Shown piece by piece: positions 1-12,539 of a stretch of 64,000 bases of DNA (positions are counted from its first letter, which is position 1; each line of letters begins with the position of its first letter). Source of the stretch: Sipunculus nudus (Eukaryota; Annelida; Sipuncula; Golfingiida; Sipunculidae); the NCBI GenBank assembly GCA_026874595.1, contig CM049316.1:62045176-62109175 (forward strand), given 5' to 3'. A program made the position numbers and the translations under genes. A model generated the notes under the pieces. It was not told the DNA's origin, did not search any database, and was given only the letters and a program-made list of their open reading frames with translations.

Positions 1-816
1 TTCACGAAGACGACGGTTTGAGAACCACTTCCTTACCTGCTCTGGTTTGATGTTACCCATCTGTGCCAGGGACTCAATAGTCGCAGCATCTGGGTACGGA
101 TTGTCCTGGTGAAGACTGTACCAGTTCTGTAGGATCTGCTGGGCCACTGTGTTAAGCTTGGATGACTTTTTGACTGGTGCAGAGCTGGAACTTGTCTGAT
201 GGCCCGACAAACTTTGCTGCGACTTGCCAGCTTCTAGTGTGCTGCACCACTGCTCCATCCTGTCGAGCAGATGGCCATGCACATCGTCATAGTAACTGTT
301 GATTCTTGGAGCTTGCCATGGTAACGCTGCTGAGTTGCACAGAGCGATGTAGCGGTCTGACTCCATCTGACCAGCCTGCATGGTGTAGAAGTTCTGTAGC
401 TCCTGGATGTACTGCTTGTCTTGTGCTTCCAGGGATAACAGCTTCAGTTTCAGTAGACTCATACGCAAAGTCAGTGGCATCTGGCTTGTGACTGGTGCAA
501 TTGATGCAGTACTGTGACAGTCCTGCTGCAGAGCTGTCTGCAGGGACGAGTAGAGCGGTGCTGAAGACATCTAAGTCAGGCTTGGAGCTGGACTTCCAGA
601 GTGTTCAGTGGAATGGCTGGTGACAGACAACATATTAGATGGCGCCATTGAGGTAGCAGCATGATCAATCTCAGTACTGTGTGTTGAAGCAGGAAAACCA
701 GAAGACTGCATCACTGTAGCTGGTGTATAACGGAGTCCATTGCTGTTTGTTGAATACAGATAACTGGTGTTGTCTTAGTAGGAGCCTGCCCCATACTGTG
801 TGCTGAAGCTGTCCAT
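1..816 (-). pseudogene. TALE-class homeobox gene, copy 1 (5' 272 codons, two nonsense codons, cut by window edge)
   Basis: This is the sister of the copy at 7879-8796, and the two align without a gap from the start codon (816-814) to the window edge. Reading on the minus strand, codon 14 (777-775) is TAA where the sister has AAA, and codon 82 (573-571) is TAG where the sister has CAG. The next codon after the second stop is ATG (570-568), and from there the frame is open to the edge, through the leucine-rich block and most of the homeodomain. In the recognition helix it reads WFSNRR where the other three read WFANRR, and helix 2 has ESLAQ where they have EYLA. The promoter is intact. It is either a recent pseudogene or a gene read from Met83 as an N-terminally short form; the two stops make the pseudogene more likely. 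The remaining C-terminal codons lie outside the window. Confidence 0.8.
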
Positions 817-970
817 CTTTGTTTATGCTGCAAACTACCTCTGTCGTCGGTTATTTTCTCTTCAGTTACTTTGGTACTCCTTAGTCTTTAAATCAGAATC
901 TGTCTCAGCTGGTGTGGAACCTGGTCAGAAGTAACTCTGCAAGTGTTGCTACATACCCAGATCACTCAGC

Positions 971-1055
971 ATAAATACCTGTATCTTGCTTTGATCAGGG
1001 ACATTAAGGGCCCACTTTACCTACAGTTAGGTAAACCACAGAACAAACTAATTAG
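971..1055 (-). promoter_or_regulatory. Conserved promoter module of homeobox copy 1
   Basis: On the minus strand, in order of transcription: CTAATTAG (1055-1048), a Runx-like TGTGGTTT, a GGGCCC block, a TCF/LEF-type GATCAAAG (996-989) and a TATA-like TATTTAT (977-971), about 155 nt before the start codon. Spacings are the same as in the other three copies. A weaker TATCAAAG lies further upstream (1266-1259). Binding is inferred from motif match only. Confidence 0.55.
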
Positions 1056-3024
1056 GATAAACCAACTAATAAAACAAACTGTGAGCATGATTTTACCCTG
1101 TATAATTCTTTAGGCCTTTGCTTATAACATGTACACTAAGTGATTAACAAACTGAGATGAAGCTCAGTAATAATTTGCTCTATAAAGGTAAACATTAATG
1201 TCACCGTCTGTTTGGTCTTCACAGGAATTGCTGATGCACGATTCACTTCATTATCTGTCTTTGATATAATTTTCTGAGGTTGTTCTTTATGGCTCAGTGA
1301 CTGTTTACCCAATCTGTCAATCTGATTTAAAAATAATTAATTAGAATTAAAGGCCACAGTTATAAACTATTTTGATTAATTAAACATTTTATGGGACACT
1401 TACAGCTACAATTTATAAATGTAGTTAAGATTTGTTTAATGAACCATTTCACATACCTAAAAATTGTCCATATTTATTTAATTTAAGGTAAAATTATCTT
1501 TAACTAGACTTTTATTTGTTAATCAATCAATTTGATTTTAACATTACATAGTGTCTTCAGGTAACAAAATGTATATTTTAAACCTTATGTTTTATTTCAA
1601 AATTTATGTTTTATATTTTGCTACAATTTGTTTGAGAATTAATAGTTCATTTAAGGGTGCATTGCATTTTCCATTTAGTTAATTTATTTACAATTTTCAA
1701 AAGCAAACTATTATTTACCAAAAGTACATTACAATCAATGATTTAAAGATATAGTTCCACAAAGCTGCAAATTGTTTTTTAAAATATGTTCACATCAGAT
1801 GATTTGTGGTGTCCAGGATAATATGTTTGGGCAGTGGTGTAATGGTTAAGGTGCCTAAAGATTTTATTTCATTAATAATAGTGGAAATTAAAAAGAATAA
1901 AATTGCTCTATAAAATTAAAGTTTAGTGTTTGTTCTATTAAACCAAAGAAGAAAAAATTTATAACAAAAGGGGCTTCTTAAATAAAATGTATTATTTAAT
2001 TTTTTATAACTCAACAAGCATACGTAATATAAGGTTTATAATTATGCATATTTGAATTATGCATATGAATAGTACAGACTGAATTTAGAAACTGTCCTTC
2101 AGATTATTGTAAGAAGATTGGAACAGATTTAAGGTATCATTATTGTTTAAAACCCCTATATCTAACATTGATCTAAAATTGCTTTATATTATAAGCTCCC
2201 AGTAACAATAATCCACTTTTTAATGGAGTAGTATTAAAATACATGAAAATATCTCAAAAACATTTTTTATTTCCTCTATCATGTGTCTATCAACCCTAAT
2301 ACTGGAATTTGAAGTTTTATTCCATAATAAATTTAAAATTTCATTTTTTAACAAGAAAAACAAAGTAGAGGAAAAAAGTTTTTGAGATATTGTGTAATAT
2401 TAATTCATTAAAAAGTTGCTCATTGTTACTGGGTAAAAAATTTTTAAAATTTGTTACAAAATCATGTGAAAATGTATGAAAAGTTAAAAAGTATGTAAGC
2501 CATCAGAAAGCTCATGGTACCAGATTTAAAATAATGTACACTTTATGAGGTCTAATATGAATTTAATCCACATTTGAACCAATTTTAGTTTCAGGGGTTT
2601 TAGACAATAATGATAGTATACCTTAAGGCTGATATAATTTTGGAACAGACTGATTTTAAAATAAAAAACAATTTAATATTTACAATGTAAATTTATAACT
2701 TTTTTCCTTGGACGGTTTTGATGTACATGTTACACATAGTCATTATTGTAAATTATATTTGGCATTTATTTTCTGAGAAATAAACATTTTAAATTTTTTT
2801 TAATATTTAAAAATATCTGATTTTACAAACTTTTTTCAAAAATATTACTTCTTCAATAGTTAAAACGAGCAGACAAATCTTTAATCTTGATATAAAGGTT
2901 TTACTTTTTATATTCCATTAAAAATTATAATACAAACAAAAAGTTTAGGCCTGTCATTTGACCCTAGCATGAGCAGGAAAAATGAGGTACTGGCCTGGTG
3001 CAGATAAAATTTAAAGGTCTTCAT

Positions 3025-3709
3025 GGGTTACGAAAATCATTGAACAACTGCTGGTCTCATTTTGAATTAACCCCCTGTACTTGAGTGTCAGTGTGAATTT
3101 AATTTTGAATTTTTTTGCCTCTTCATAATAATATATTATGGATTAAGAAGATATTATTACTGTACAATTTCAGTCTAGTTTCTTCCTCACAACTAAGACT
3201 GCGCTCAGCAAAAAGTAATTTGCATCAAGTATAAACCATGAAGGGGCTTGACACACAAAGTTTCAAAGTAATGAGCTGGATCAAGTTCAGTGGAAATTTT
3301 AAAAGTTATTCTCCAGATTTTCATTTAAAAAGTGTACATTCATTGCACTGGAGCTGGAGTTTTTTGTTCAAGGTCAATCTGTGGACTGTCATGACTTTGG
3401 GTTACTTCCCTGATTGCACCTTAAATATGCTTATCTCTCTTATCACTGATATAATCTGAAATTTGGTTGTTTAATATAATGTTGATGAAAAGTAGAACTT
3501 TCATTCAACAAACTAGATAACCACATACACAGAAAGCATGGGTTTACAAATACCATACAAAATAATGTCATTTGGAAAATCCCACAGGTGGCACATGAAC
3601 TATTGATCATTCAGGGTGAGCAAAATTTAGTGTTTGCTAGAGTCTGTGCAAAACCCTTTGGTTTCAACACAGGTTCATCTGGTTGCCAGGTTGCCAGGTT
3701 TCCATGTGT
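3025..3709. other. Segment present in unit A only
   Basis: Unit A and unit B match up to AAGGTCTTCAT (A 3014-3024, B ends near 10967) and again from GACCTGTCAG. The 685 or so bases between are absent in B. I see no clear inverted ends or target duplication, so a deletion in B fits better than an insertion in A. An 11-bp gap next to it in B also points to a repaired break. Confidence 0.7.
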
Positions 3710-5284
3710 GACCTGTCAGATGTGATTGCAATGTTGGAAACCAGATCTGTGGAAATATGTTTTTTTTCAACTTTTGGGATAATATGTCACTAAATACACT
3801 TGGTGGACCAATTGACCAATTATTTTGATGATTGCAATGCACAGCTGGTTCTATCATTAACAGATAATGATTAAGATAATCATGCATAGTGATCATGTAT
3901 AGCGTAAATTTTAACAGGTGAAAGGAAAGACCTATAGTTAAGTTAGCAGGGAAAGCAAACAGCCCAGGACACACAAATGAACGACTTAATGACTGTATGA
4001 CTTTGAATTGAACACTCTAAGTCTACAGCCCTAGTGCTGTTGTTGTATATATTTATTTGACAACTGACTGATATAAAATTCATCTTGGTACAAACTGTTT
4101 TTGATTGAGAATTAGCATAGGAAACACAGGCAAATAAAGGGAAAAAAGGGAAATATGTGGATGGTTGGATATTATGATAAATTAGATGTGGATTTTAATT
4201 TTTACACAGATCAATCGAAACATTTTGTATCTTCAATATTATTTTGAAGGAACTGGAATAATTTCTGGTTAAAGAGTGGTCTTTGCTAGGGTCACCATAC
4301 AGAGTTTATTGGGTGTTGAGAGATATGTCCATATCTTGTTCGAGGTTGTGATTTCATGTATAAATCTTTCATATATATAATGCACACTCAAGGTAAAAAT
4401 GGTAGGAGTCTTTTATCAGAGATCCACATGTACAGGAAGGATTGTCAATGATGTGAGGTGGTGTTAAGTGGTAATGTAGATTGCTACATTTCAATCTTAA
4501 TCTTGTATGGTATATTTGTCATTTTGTTCCCCAATGAAGTAGTTTATGGGCAGTTTCAGGTTTGTAAATAAACATTTTTTTTAAGTGTATTAACACTGTA
4601 AATATTTTGTATTTCAATATTTAGGCTATTCCACTTAGTGATAGTATTGTGTAAAAATGATTTTCGTTAAAGTGATTTGTTGGCATGAACTGAATTGATG
4701 TGACTGGTACCTCTTCTCAGAACATTGTCATGTATTGAATGGTGAGGGGTAAAAATTGCACAGGTAAATATGGCACAATGGTAAACTAGGAAAAAATGGC
4801 ACACTAAAAGATATATAAATGTTACAGCCCAAATATGTAACATTTATCTATGATTATCATGTAATATATGTTCAAACAGCTTTCAGGAAAGTTCTGAGTT
4901 GTTAGTATAATAATAATCTGAAAATGATAAAAATAAACAACTGAAGTCAGAATCTCATTTACATGTTTGTGAACAAGTATAATAGAAATCGTATTTAAAA
5001 ATATACATTCTATATAAGCAAATTATATAAGCAGCTGTGGCAAACAACCAACCATGCAAGTACTCAGTAGTGACTCAGGTACTCAGTTTGGTCACGTAAT
5101 GAGTAGCTGTATCTGGTTAATGAAGCATAGTTTAATTAGGTGTGTATCTTCTCAGCCATAGGAGAGTTGATTTTGTTTATAATAACGCACAGCTAGCTTG
5201 GGTCTGTTGTGCTCACACAAAGGTAATTATAGGTTGTTTGTGTTAATGAGTACCATGCCATGCAGGTGACTTTCATGTTTGTTT

Positions 5285-6130
5285 GAATCAATGACTGTTA
5301 GAATGGCCTTTCCTTATCCTTTGATGTAGGTAGCTGTGTTTGAACCAAGGCAAAAGCTGGCTTGTTTTCTGTATTGAATATGTGTTGATTAGATTGCATT
5401 TATAAATTGAAGCTTCATATCTAAACATTTTGAATAATAAAATTATTTGTTGGGTGTTTTGTCTTTTTTGTAGAGTATCAAGACATGTTTCCTGGTATAA
5501 TAAGCTGTGACTGGTATATCCATCCCCCCTAGTAATGATTCTTGCTGCTTCTAATTGCACTTTTTTGAGTTTTTATGACAGCTTTTTCTTCACTAAAGAT
5601 GTTTCATATGATGGAACCGTATACTAATACAGGTCTAATGTAGCTATAAAACTTTAGATGAAGGGATTTTCTATCCAAGTACCATTTTATTAATATCAGG
5701 ATTAGCAGTCTATTACTAGCTTTTTGTACAATTTCATTTATGTGATTGTTCCAAAGACAATCATGACTTTAGATGATGCCCAAGTGTTCATGTTGATGAA
5801 ATTTTTTAATCTAAGTCTCAACTTACATCAGCAGTGCGTGATTAGATAAGATTCATTTGCAGCAAAATGTGATAGAGTGTTTTACTTGCATAAATCTTTA
5901 CCAACCAATTTTTTTCCAAGTGTTTTTTACACAGATCAAAAATATGTTTGCCACGAAAAATTTATAAAAATTTCTCTACAGTATGTTTTGCAAAATTTTG
6001 CAGATACATGAAGCTAAAAAACCTGTTCTGTAGTTTAAGGGATGTGATTTGTCACTTTTTTATAAATTGGTGTCACATGAGATCTTCTCCATTGTACTGG
6101 CAATTCTTCTAACTCCAGGGATATATTAAA
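5285..6130 (-). mobile_element. Non-LTR retrotransposon (jockey/CR1-like) remnant in spacer A
   Basis: The minus strand from about 5560 to 5290 reads as the region after the RT core of a LINE (QLEAARIITR, then SHSLLYQETCLDTL and ILLFKMF), a pattern typical of jockey/CR1-type polymerases. Further upstream on the same strand, near 6060-5990, a decayed LNYRTGFLASCICKIL recalls the NYRPISL start of the RT domain. The core with the FADD motif, which the third spacer keeps, is missing between the two. Dead element. Confidence 0.7.
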
Positions 6131-6939
6131 TAATCTATACAGTGTAAAGCTCAGTTCAGTGGAACATTCATTAAGTTAGTGCACTTTTTTCATGAAAATC
6201 TGAGTCACAGCTAAAACTTTTGAATGATACCAATCTAACCCATTTCCTTAATTGTTAATATTTTATTTACATTTTGATTAGTACAATATACATCATGGTA
6301 AAAAACAGCATATGACTGAGCATGCACTTTACTTTTTGGTAGGTTTTTTTACTTAATTTAATTCATTTAAGACCAAGAAACTGAGCAAAGATAATTGCAG
6401 GTGTCATTGAAGAACATGGTTTGAAATGAAGACAAGAATGTGGGAAAAGGGTCTGATCTTAAAATGGAATTAAAGAATTAAGGCGGCAACATGGTAGTAT
6501 GGGTGGATGGATGAATGAAAAGCCAGTAGGGTAGAGAAATCAAACCTATTTCCTTAAAACTTTGTGTGCATCAGGCCCCTTTCAACTTTTTATTTATTTA
6601 ATGCAAAGTACTTTATGCCAAGCTCAAACTTAGTTTTTAGATAGAAGATGAGCTGAATTTGTACAGTAAAATAACATATTCCCTATTCCTAAATATTCTG
6701 GATTTTATATGTAGATTGTTTAATTTTATCTACACTATACTCAGACACAGATTGACACAGATGTTATCTTAAGATTAAGGGTGGGATTAAACATGGTTTT
6801 CTTTCATGTATGTGAAATGGTTCATTATACAAATCTAACTGTCATTAAAAAGGTGCAGCTGTTATTGTTTCATAAAATGTTTAACTAATCAACTAATTTA
6901 ACAAAAACATGCTTTGAAAATTAAATCCTCAGCAGGGAA

Positions 6940-7560
6940 AAAACGTGCCTAGGTCAAAGTTGAGCAAAATTAAGGTACCAATTTTATTTTTGCCAATATT
7001 TAAAAAAATTTTACAGATTTTGATCTAATTTTTGGTATACAATTAAATTTTGATCAATTAAAGTTGTATTACTGAAAAAAAGTCCCTACCTTTAACACTT
7101 TTGTTCTTAAGTGACCAAATATCTTTCCTGATTATTTTACAAAGTCCATTATGTTTGGACCCATAACTTTTTAAAATTAAATAATACTGACTTAATTTCT
7201 GGCATGTAGATAGGAACTATATAGAGGAATATTTATGGGAATGAAGAAAACCACATGAGTGGTTTGATATTAGGCAGTCCTGAAGTGTAAAAATAGATTT
7301 TTTCTAATGAAAATTGAGGTTTTTCCTTAACATCTCGAAGGAACAAAGTCCTATTGACCCAATTTTTGGCATGGTAGGGGATTTTGGGGACAAGTGTATG
7401 CCAATTTCACATTCGTAGGTCCAATGGTGTTGAAATCTGCCAGTCTTACGGACAGACATCCGGACAGATGGACGGACAGACAGATGGACGGACAACGGAC
7501 AATGGACCACGACTATAGGTCACCTATCCTTTAGGTCACCTATCCTTTAGTATCCTGGGA
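6940..7560. repeat. Dispersed repeat with GGACAGA-rich tail
   Basis: The first 460 bp recur in diverged form at 16465-16925, starting from a shared GTCAAA.TTG.GCAAAAT. The right part is a string of GGACAGAC/GGACGGACA words (7448-7505), followed by a direct repeat of GGTCACCTATCCTTTAG (7515-7549). It has the look of a short non-autonomous interspersed repeat. Class unknown. Confidence 0.55.
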
Positions 7561-7638
7561 AGAATTGGGGTTATGGGTATAAATTCTAGGGCACCTTTGT
7601 ATTTAAGAAACTCAATCATTCTTTAACTTTGCAACAAA

Positions 7639-7644
7639 TTTATT
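7639..7644 (-). terminator. Likely polyadenylation signal of homeobox copy 2
   Basis: TTTATT on the plus strand gives AATAAA on the minus strand, about 235 nt after the stop codon of copy 2. It is the first canonical hexamer that I see downstream of the stop. Confidence 0.5.
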
Positions 7645-7878
7645 AAACCAAGATCATGTACTCAATGGTAAGTATCTACATGCATGGTTATAATTAACAT
7701 AAACTTATTCATATAATCCATATATAACATTCTGATAAAGGTGTCTTACATTTCAGTATTTATCAATTATTCTGATGTTATAATCCTAGACAAATAAAAA
7801 CATCATACAAATATGTTATATGATTTAATTTCCATCTTGGTGGAAAGGACACAAGGCACATCCTGAATTAACTCCTTT

Positions 7879-8796
7879 TCACTGTTCTCTTGGTTGTTTA
7901 GCATCTTCCTGAAGGTCAGAGGGGTCATCCAGGGGGCGCTTGAATCCTCTGGTGATCTCTTGTCGGTATCTGGATTTCTGTTCACGAAGACGACGGTTTG
8001 CAAACCACTTCTTGACCTGCTCTGGTTTGATGTTACCCATCTGTGCCAGGTACTCAATGGTCGCAGCATCTGGGTAAGGATTGTCCTGGTGAAGACTGTA
8101 CCAGTTCTGTAGGATCTGCTGGGCCACTGTGTTAAGCTTGGATGACTTTTTGACTGGTGCAGAGCTGGAACTTGTCTGATGGCCCGACAAACTTTGCTGC
8201 AACTTGCCAGCTTCTAGTGTGCTGCACCACTGCTCCATTCTGTCAAGCAGACGGCCATGCACATCGTCATAGTAACTGTTGATTCTTGGAGCTTGCCATG
8301 GTAATGCTGCTGAGTTGCACAGAGCCATGTAGCGGTCTGACTCCACCTGACCAGCCTGCATGGTGTAGAAGTTCTGTAGCTCCTGTATGTACTGCTTGTC
8401 GTGTGCTTCCAGGGATAACAGCTTCAGTTTCAGTAGACTCATACGCAATGTCAGTGGCATCTGGCTTGTGACTGGTGCTGCTGGTGCAGTACTGTGACAG
8501 TCCTGCTGCAGTGCTGTCTGCAGGGACGAGTAGAGCGGTGCTGAAGACATCTGAGTCAGGCTTGGAGCTGGACTTCCAGAGTGTTCAGTGGAATGGCTGG
8601 TAACAGACAACATATTAGATGGCGCCATTGAGGTAGCAGCATGATCAAGCTCAGTACTGTGTGTTGAAGCAGGAAAACCAGAAGACTGCATCACTGTAGC
8701 TGGTGTATAACTGAGTCCATTGCTGTTTGTTGAATACAGATAACTGGTGTTGTCTTTGTAGGAGCCTGCCCCATACTGTGTGCTGAAGCTGTCCAT
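7879..8796 (-). CDS. TALE-class homeobox transcription factor, copy 2 (SPILE-like), intact
   Basis: Single-exon gene of 305 aa. The start sits in a good context (AAAGATGG) and its first residues, MDSF.TQYGAG, are shared by all copies. Residues 1-105 are rich in Ser, Thr, Ala and Gln, as in activation domains. Residues 108-197 form a conserved leucine-rich block (LRMSLLKLKLLSLEA, then NSYYDDVHGRLLDRMEQWC) that I do not recognise as a named domain. The homeodomain lies at about 214-277: helix 1 with W232, the three-residue TALE loop before YP (241-242), and the recognition helix WFANRR (264-269) followed by basic residues. Position 50 is Ala, where MEIS, PBX and IRX proteins have Ile. It should act in the nucleus as a DNA-binding regulator. 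In molluscs such divergent TALE (SPILE) genes are zygotic genes that pattern early blastomeres; assignment to that clade is inference from the domain and the tandem expansion. Confidence 0.9.
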   Translation of the reverse strand: MDSFSTQYGAGSYKDNTSYLYSTNSNGLSYTPATVMQSSGFPASTHSTELDHAATSMAPSNMLSVTSHSTEHSGSPAPSLTQMSSAPLYSSLQTALQQDCHSTAPAAPVTSQMPLTLRMSLLKLKLLSLEAHDKQYIQELQNFYTMQAGQVESDRYMALCNSAALPWQAPRINSYYDDVHGRLLDRMEQWCSTLEAGKLQQSLSGHQTSSSSAPVKKSSKLNTVAQQILQNWYSLHQDNPYPDAATIEYLAQMGNIKPEQVKKWFANRRLREQKSRYRQEITRGFKRPLDDPSDLQEDAKQPREQ

Positions 8797-8950
8797 CTTT
8801 GTTTATGCTGCAAACTACCTCTGTCGTCGGTTATTTTCTCTTCAGTTACTTTGGTACTCCTTAGTCTTTAAATCAGAATCTGTCTCAGCTGGTGTGGAAC
8901 CTGGTCAGAAGTAACTCTGCAAGTGTTGCTACATACCCAGATCACTCAGC

Positions 8951-9035
8951 ATAAATACCTGTATCTTGCTTTGATCAGGGACATTAAGGGCCCACTTTAC
9001 CTACAGTTAGGTAAACCACAGAACAAACTAATTAG
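8951..9035 (-). promoter_or_regulatory. Conserved promoter module of homeobox copy 2
   Basis: Minus strand: CTAATTAG (9035-9028), TGTGGTTT, a GGGCCC block, TCF/LEF-type GATCAAAG (8976-8969) and TATA-like TATTTAT (8957-8951), about 155 nt before the start codon. Order and spacing are identical in the other three copies. Confidence 0.6.
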
Positions 9036-12000
9036 GATAAACCAACTAATAAAACAAACTGTGAGCATGATTTTACCCTGTATAATTCTTTAGGCCTTTG
9101 CTTATAACACGTACACTAAGTGATTAACAAACTGAGATGAAGCTCATTAATTAATTGCTCCATAAAGGTAAACATTAATGTCAACGTCTGTTTGGTCTTC
9201 ACAGGAATTGCTGATGCACGATTCACTTCATTATCTGTCTTTGATATAATTTTCTGAGGTTGTTCTTTATGGCTCAGTGACTGTTTACCCAATCTGTCAA
9301 TCTGATTTAAAAATAATTAATTAGAATTAAAGGCCACAGTTATAAACTATTTCGATTAATTAAACATTTTATGGGACACAATTTATAAATGTAGTTAAGA
9401 TTTGTTTAATGAACCATTTCACATACCTAAAAATTGTCCATATTTATTTAATTTAAGGTAAAATTATCTTTAAGTAGACTTTTATTTGTTAATCAATCAA
9501 TTTGATTTTAACATTACATAGTGTCTTCAGGTAACAAAATGTATATTTTAAACCTTATGTTTAATTTCAAAATTTATGTTTTTTATTTTGCTACAATTTG
9601 TTTGAGAATTAATAGTTCATTCAAGGGTGCATTGCATTTTCCATTTAGTTAATTTATTTACAATTTTCAAAAGCAAACTATTATTTACCAAAAGTACATT
9701 ACAATCAATGATTTAAAGATATAGTTCCACAAAGCTGCAAATTGTTTTTTAAAATATGTTCACATCAGATGATTTGTGGTGTCCAGGATAATATGTTTGG
9801 GCAGTGGTGTAATGGTTAAGGTGCCTAAACATTTTTGTATCATTATTAATAGTGGAAATTAAAAAGAATAAAAATAGCTTTATAAAATTAAAGTTTAGTG
9901 TTTGTTCTATTAAACCAAAGAATTTTACACAAAAGGGGCTTCTTAAATAAAATGTATTATTTATTTTTTTATAACTCAAGCATATGTAAAATAAGGTTTA
10001 TAATTATGCATATATGAATAATGCATATGAATAGTACAGACTGAATTTAGAAACTGTCCTTCAGATTATTGTAAGAAGATTGGAACAGATTTAAGGTATC
10101 ATTATTGTTTAAAACCCCTATATCTAACATTGATCTAAAATTGCTTTATATTATAAGCTCCCAGTAACAATAATCCACTTTTTAATGGAATAGTATTAAA
10201 ATACATGAAAATATCTCAAAAACATTTTTATTTCCTCTATCAACCCTAATACTGGAATTTGAAGTTTTATTCCATAATAAATTTAAAATTTCATTTTTTA
10301 ACAAGAAAAACAAAGTAGAGGAAAAAAGTTTTTGAGATATTGTGTAATATTAATTCATTAAAAAGTTGCTCATTGTTACTGGGTAAAAAATTTTTAAAAC
10401 TTGTTACAAAATCATGTGAAAATGTATGAAAAGTTAAAAAGTATGTAAGCCATCAGAAAGCTCACGGTACCAGATTTAAAATAATGTACACTTTATGAGG
10501 TCTAATATGAATTTAATCCACATTTGAACCAATTTTAGTTTCAGGGGTTTTAGACAATAATGATAGTATACCTTAAGGCTGATATAATTTTGGAACAGAC
10601 TGATTTTAAAATAAAAAACAATTTAATATTTACAATGTTAATTTATAACTTTTTTCCTTGGACGGTTTTGATGTACATGTTACACATATAGTCATTATTG
10701 TAAATTATATTTGGCATTTATTTTCTGAGAAATAAACATTTAAAATTTTTTTTAATATTTAAAAATATCTGATTTTACAAACTTTTTTCAAAAATATTAC
10801 TTCTTCAATAGTTAAAAAGAGCAGACAAATCTTTAATCTTGATATAAAGGTTTTACTTTTTATATTCCATTAAAAATTATAATACAAACAAAAAGTTTAG
10901 GCCTGTCATTTGACCCTAGCATGAGCAGGAAGAATGAGGTACTGGCCTGGTGCAGAAGGTCTTCATTTGACCTGTCAGATGTGATTGCAATGTTGGAAAC
11001 CAGATCTGTGGAAATATGTTTTTTTTCAACTTTTGGGATAATATGTCACTAAATACACTTGGTGGACCAATTGACCAATTATTTTGATGATTGCAATGCA
11101 CAGCTGGTTCTATCATTAACAGATAATGATTAAGATAATCATGCATAGTGATCATGTATAGCGTAAATTTTAACAGGTGAAAGGAAAGACCTATAGTTAA
11201 GTTAGCAGGGAAAGCAAACAGCCCAGGACACACAAATGAACGACTTAATGACTGTATGACTTTGAATTGAACACTCTAAGTCTACAGCCCTAGTGCTGTT
11301 GTTGTATATATTTATTTGACAACTGACTGATATAAAATTCATCTTGGTACAAACTGTTTTTGATTGAGAATTAGCATAGGAAACACAGGCAAATAAAGGG
11401 AAAAAAAGGGAAATATGTGGATGGTTGGATATTATGATAAATTAGATGTGGATTTTAATTTTTACACAGATCAATCGAAACATTTTGTATCTTCAATATT
11501 ATTTTGAAGGAACTGGAATAATTTCTGGTTGAAAGAGTGGTCTTTGCTAGGGTCACCATACAGAGTTTATTGGGTGTTGAGAGATATGTCCATATCTTGT
11601 TCGAGGTTGTGATTTCATGTATGAATCTTTCATATATATAATGCACACTCAAGGTAAAAATGGTAGGAGTCTTTTATCAGAGATCCACATGTACAGGAAG
11701 GATTGTCAATGATGTGAGGTGGTGTTAAGTGGTAATGTAGATTGCTACATTTCAATCTTAATCTTGTATGGTATATTTGTCATTTTGTTCCCCAATGAAG
11801 TAGTTTATGGGCAGTTTCAGGTTTGTAAATAAACATTTTTTTTAAGTGCATTAACACTGTAAATATTTTGTATTTCAATATTTAGGCTTTTCCACTTAGT
11901 GATAGTATTGTGTAAAAATGATTTTCGTTTAAGTGATTTGTTGGCATGAACTGAATTGATGTGACTGGTACCTCTTCTCAGAACATTGTCATGTATTGAA

Positions 12001-12539
12001 TGGTGAGGGGTAAAAATGGCACAGGTAAATATGGCACAATGGTAAACTAGGAAAAAATGGCACACTAAAAGATATATAAATGTTACAGCCCAAATATGTA
12101 ACATTTATCTATGATTATCATGTAATATATGTTCAAACAGCTTTCAGGAAAGATACTGAGTTGTTAGTATAATAATAATCTGAAAATGATAAAAATAAAC
12201 AACTGAAGTCAGAATCTCATTTACATGTTTGTGAACAAGTATAATAGAAATCTTACTTTATATATACATTCTATATAAGCAAATTATATAAGCAGCTGTG
12301 GCAAACAACCAACCATGCAAGTACTCAGTAGTGACTCAGGTACTCAGTTTGGTCACGTAATGAGTAGTTGTATCTGGTTAATGAAGCATAGTTTAATTAG
12401 GTGTGTATCTTCTCAGCCATAGGAGAGTTGATTTTGTTTTTAATAACGCACAGCTAGCTTGGGTCTGTTGTGCTCACACAAAGGTAATTATAGGTTGTTT
12501 GTGTTAATGAGTACCATGCCATGCAGGTGACTTTCATGT

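Larger units (their letters stand above)
1..6893. repeat. Tandem duplication unit A (homeobox copy 1 plus spacer)
   Basis: This stretch aligns nearly base for base with 7981-14125, so the two form a direct tandem duplication. Similarity ends close to the sequence TTTAACTAATCA at the right end of both units. The left end lies outside the window. Small indels separate the units, plus one large difference: unit A holds about 685 bp (3025-3709) that unit B lacks. Apart from the gene, its promoter and the retrotransposon remnant, the spacer (1100-6893) is AT-rich with no gene that I can support. Confidence 0.92.

Noticed and set aside
1811-1850. GCAGTGGTGTAATGGTTAAGG as a tRNA gene or SINE head (also at 9801)
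   Set aside because: It resembles an A box, but no B box follows at the right distance and no tRNA fold is evident.
286-8471. Antisense frames of about 61-72 codons inside the homeobox copies (for example 306-491 and 8286-8471)
   Set aside because: They recur in each copy only because the coding strand is conserved; codon use and conservation follow the homeobox frame.
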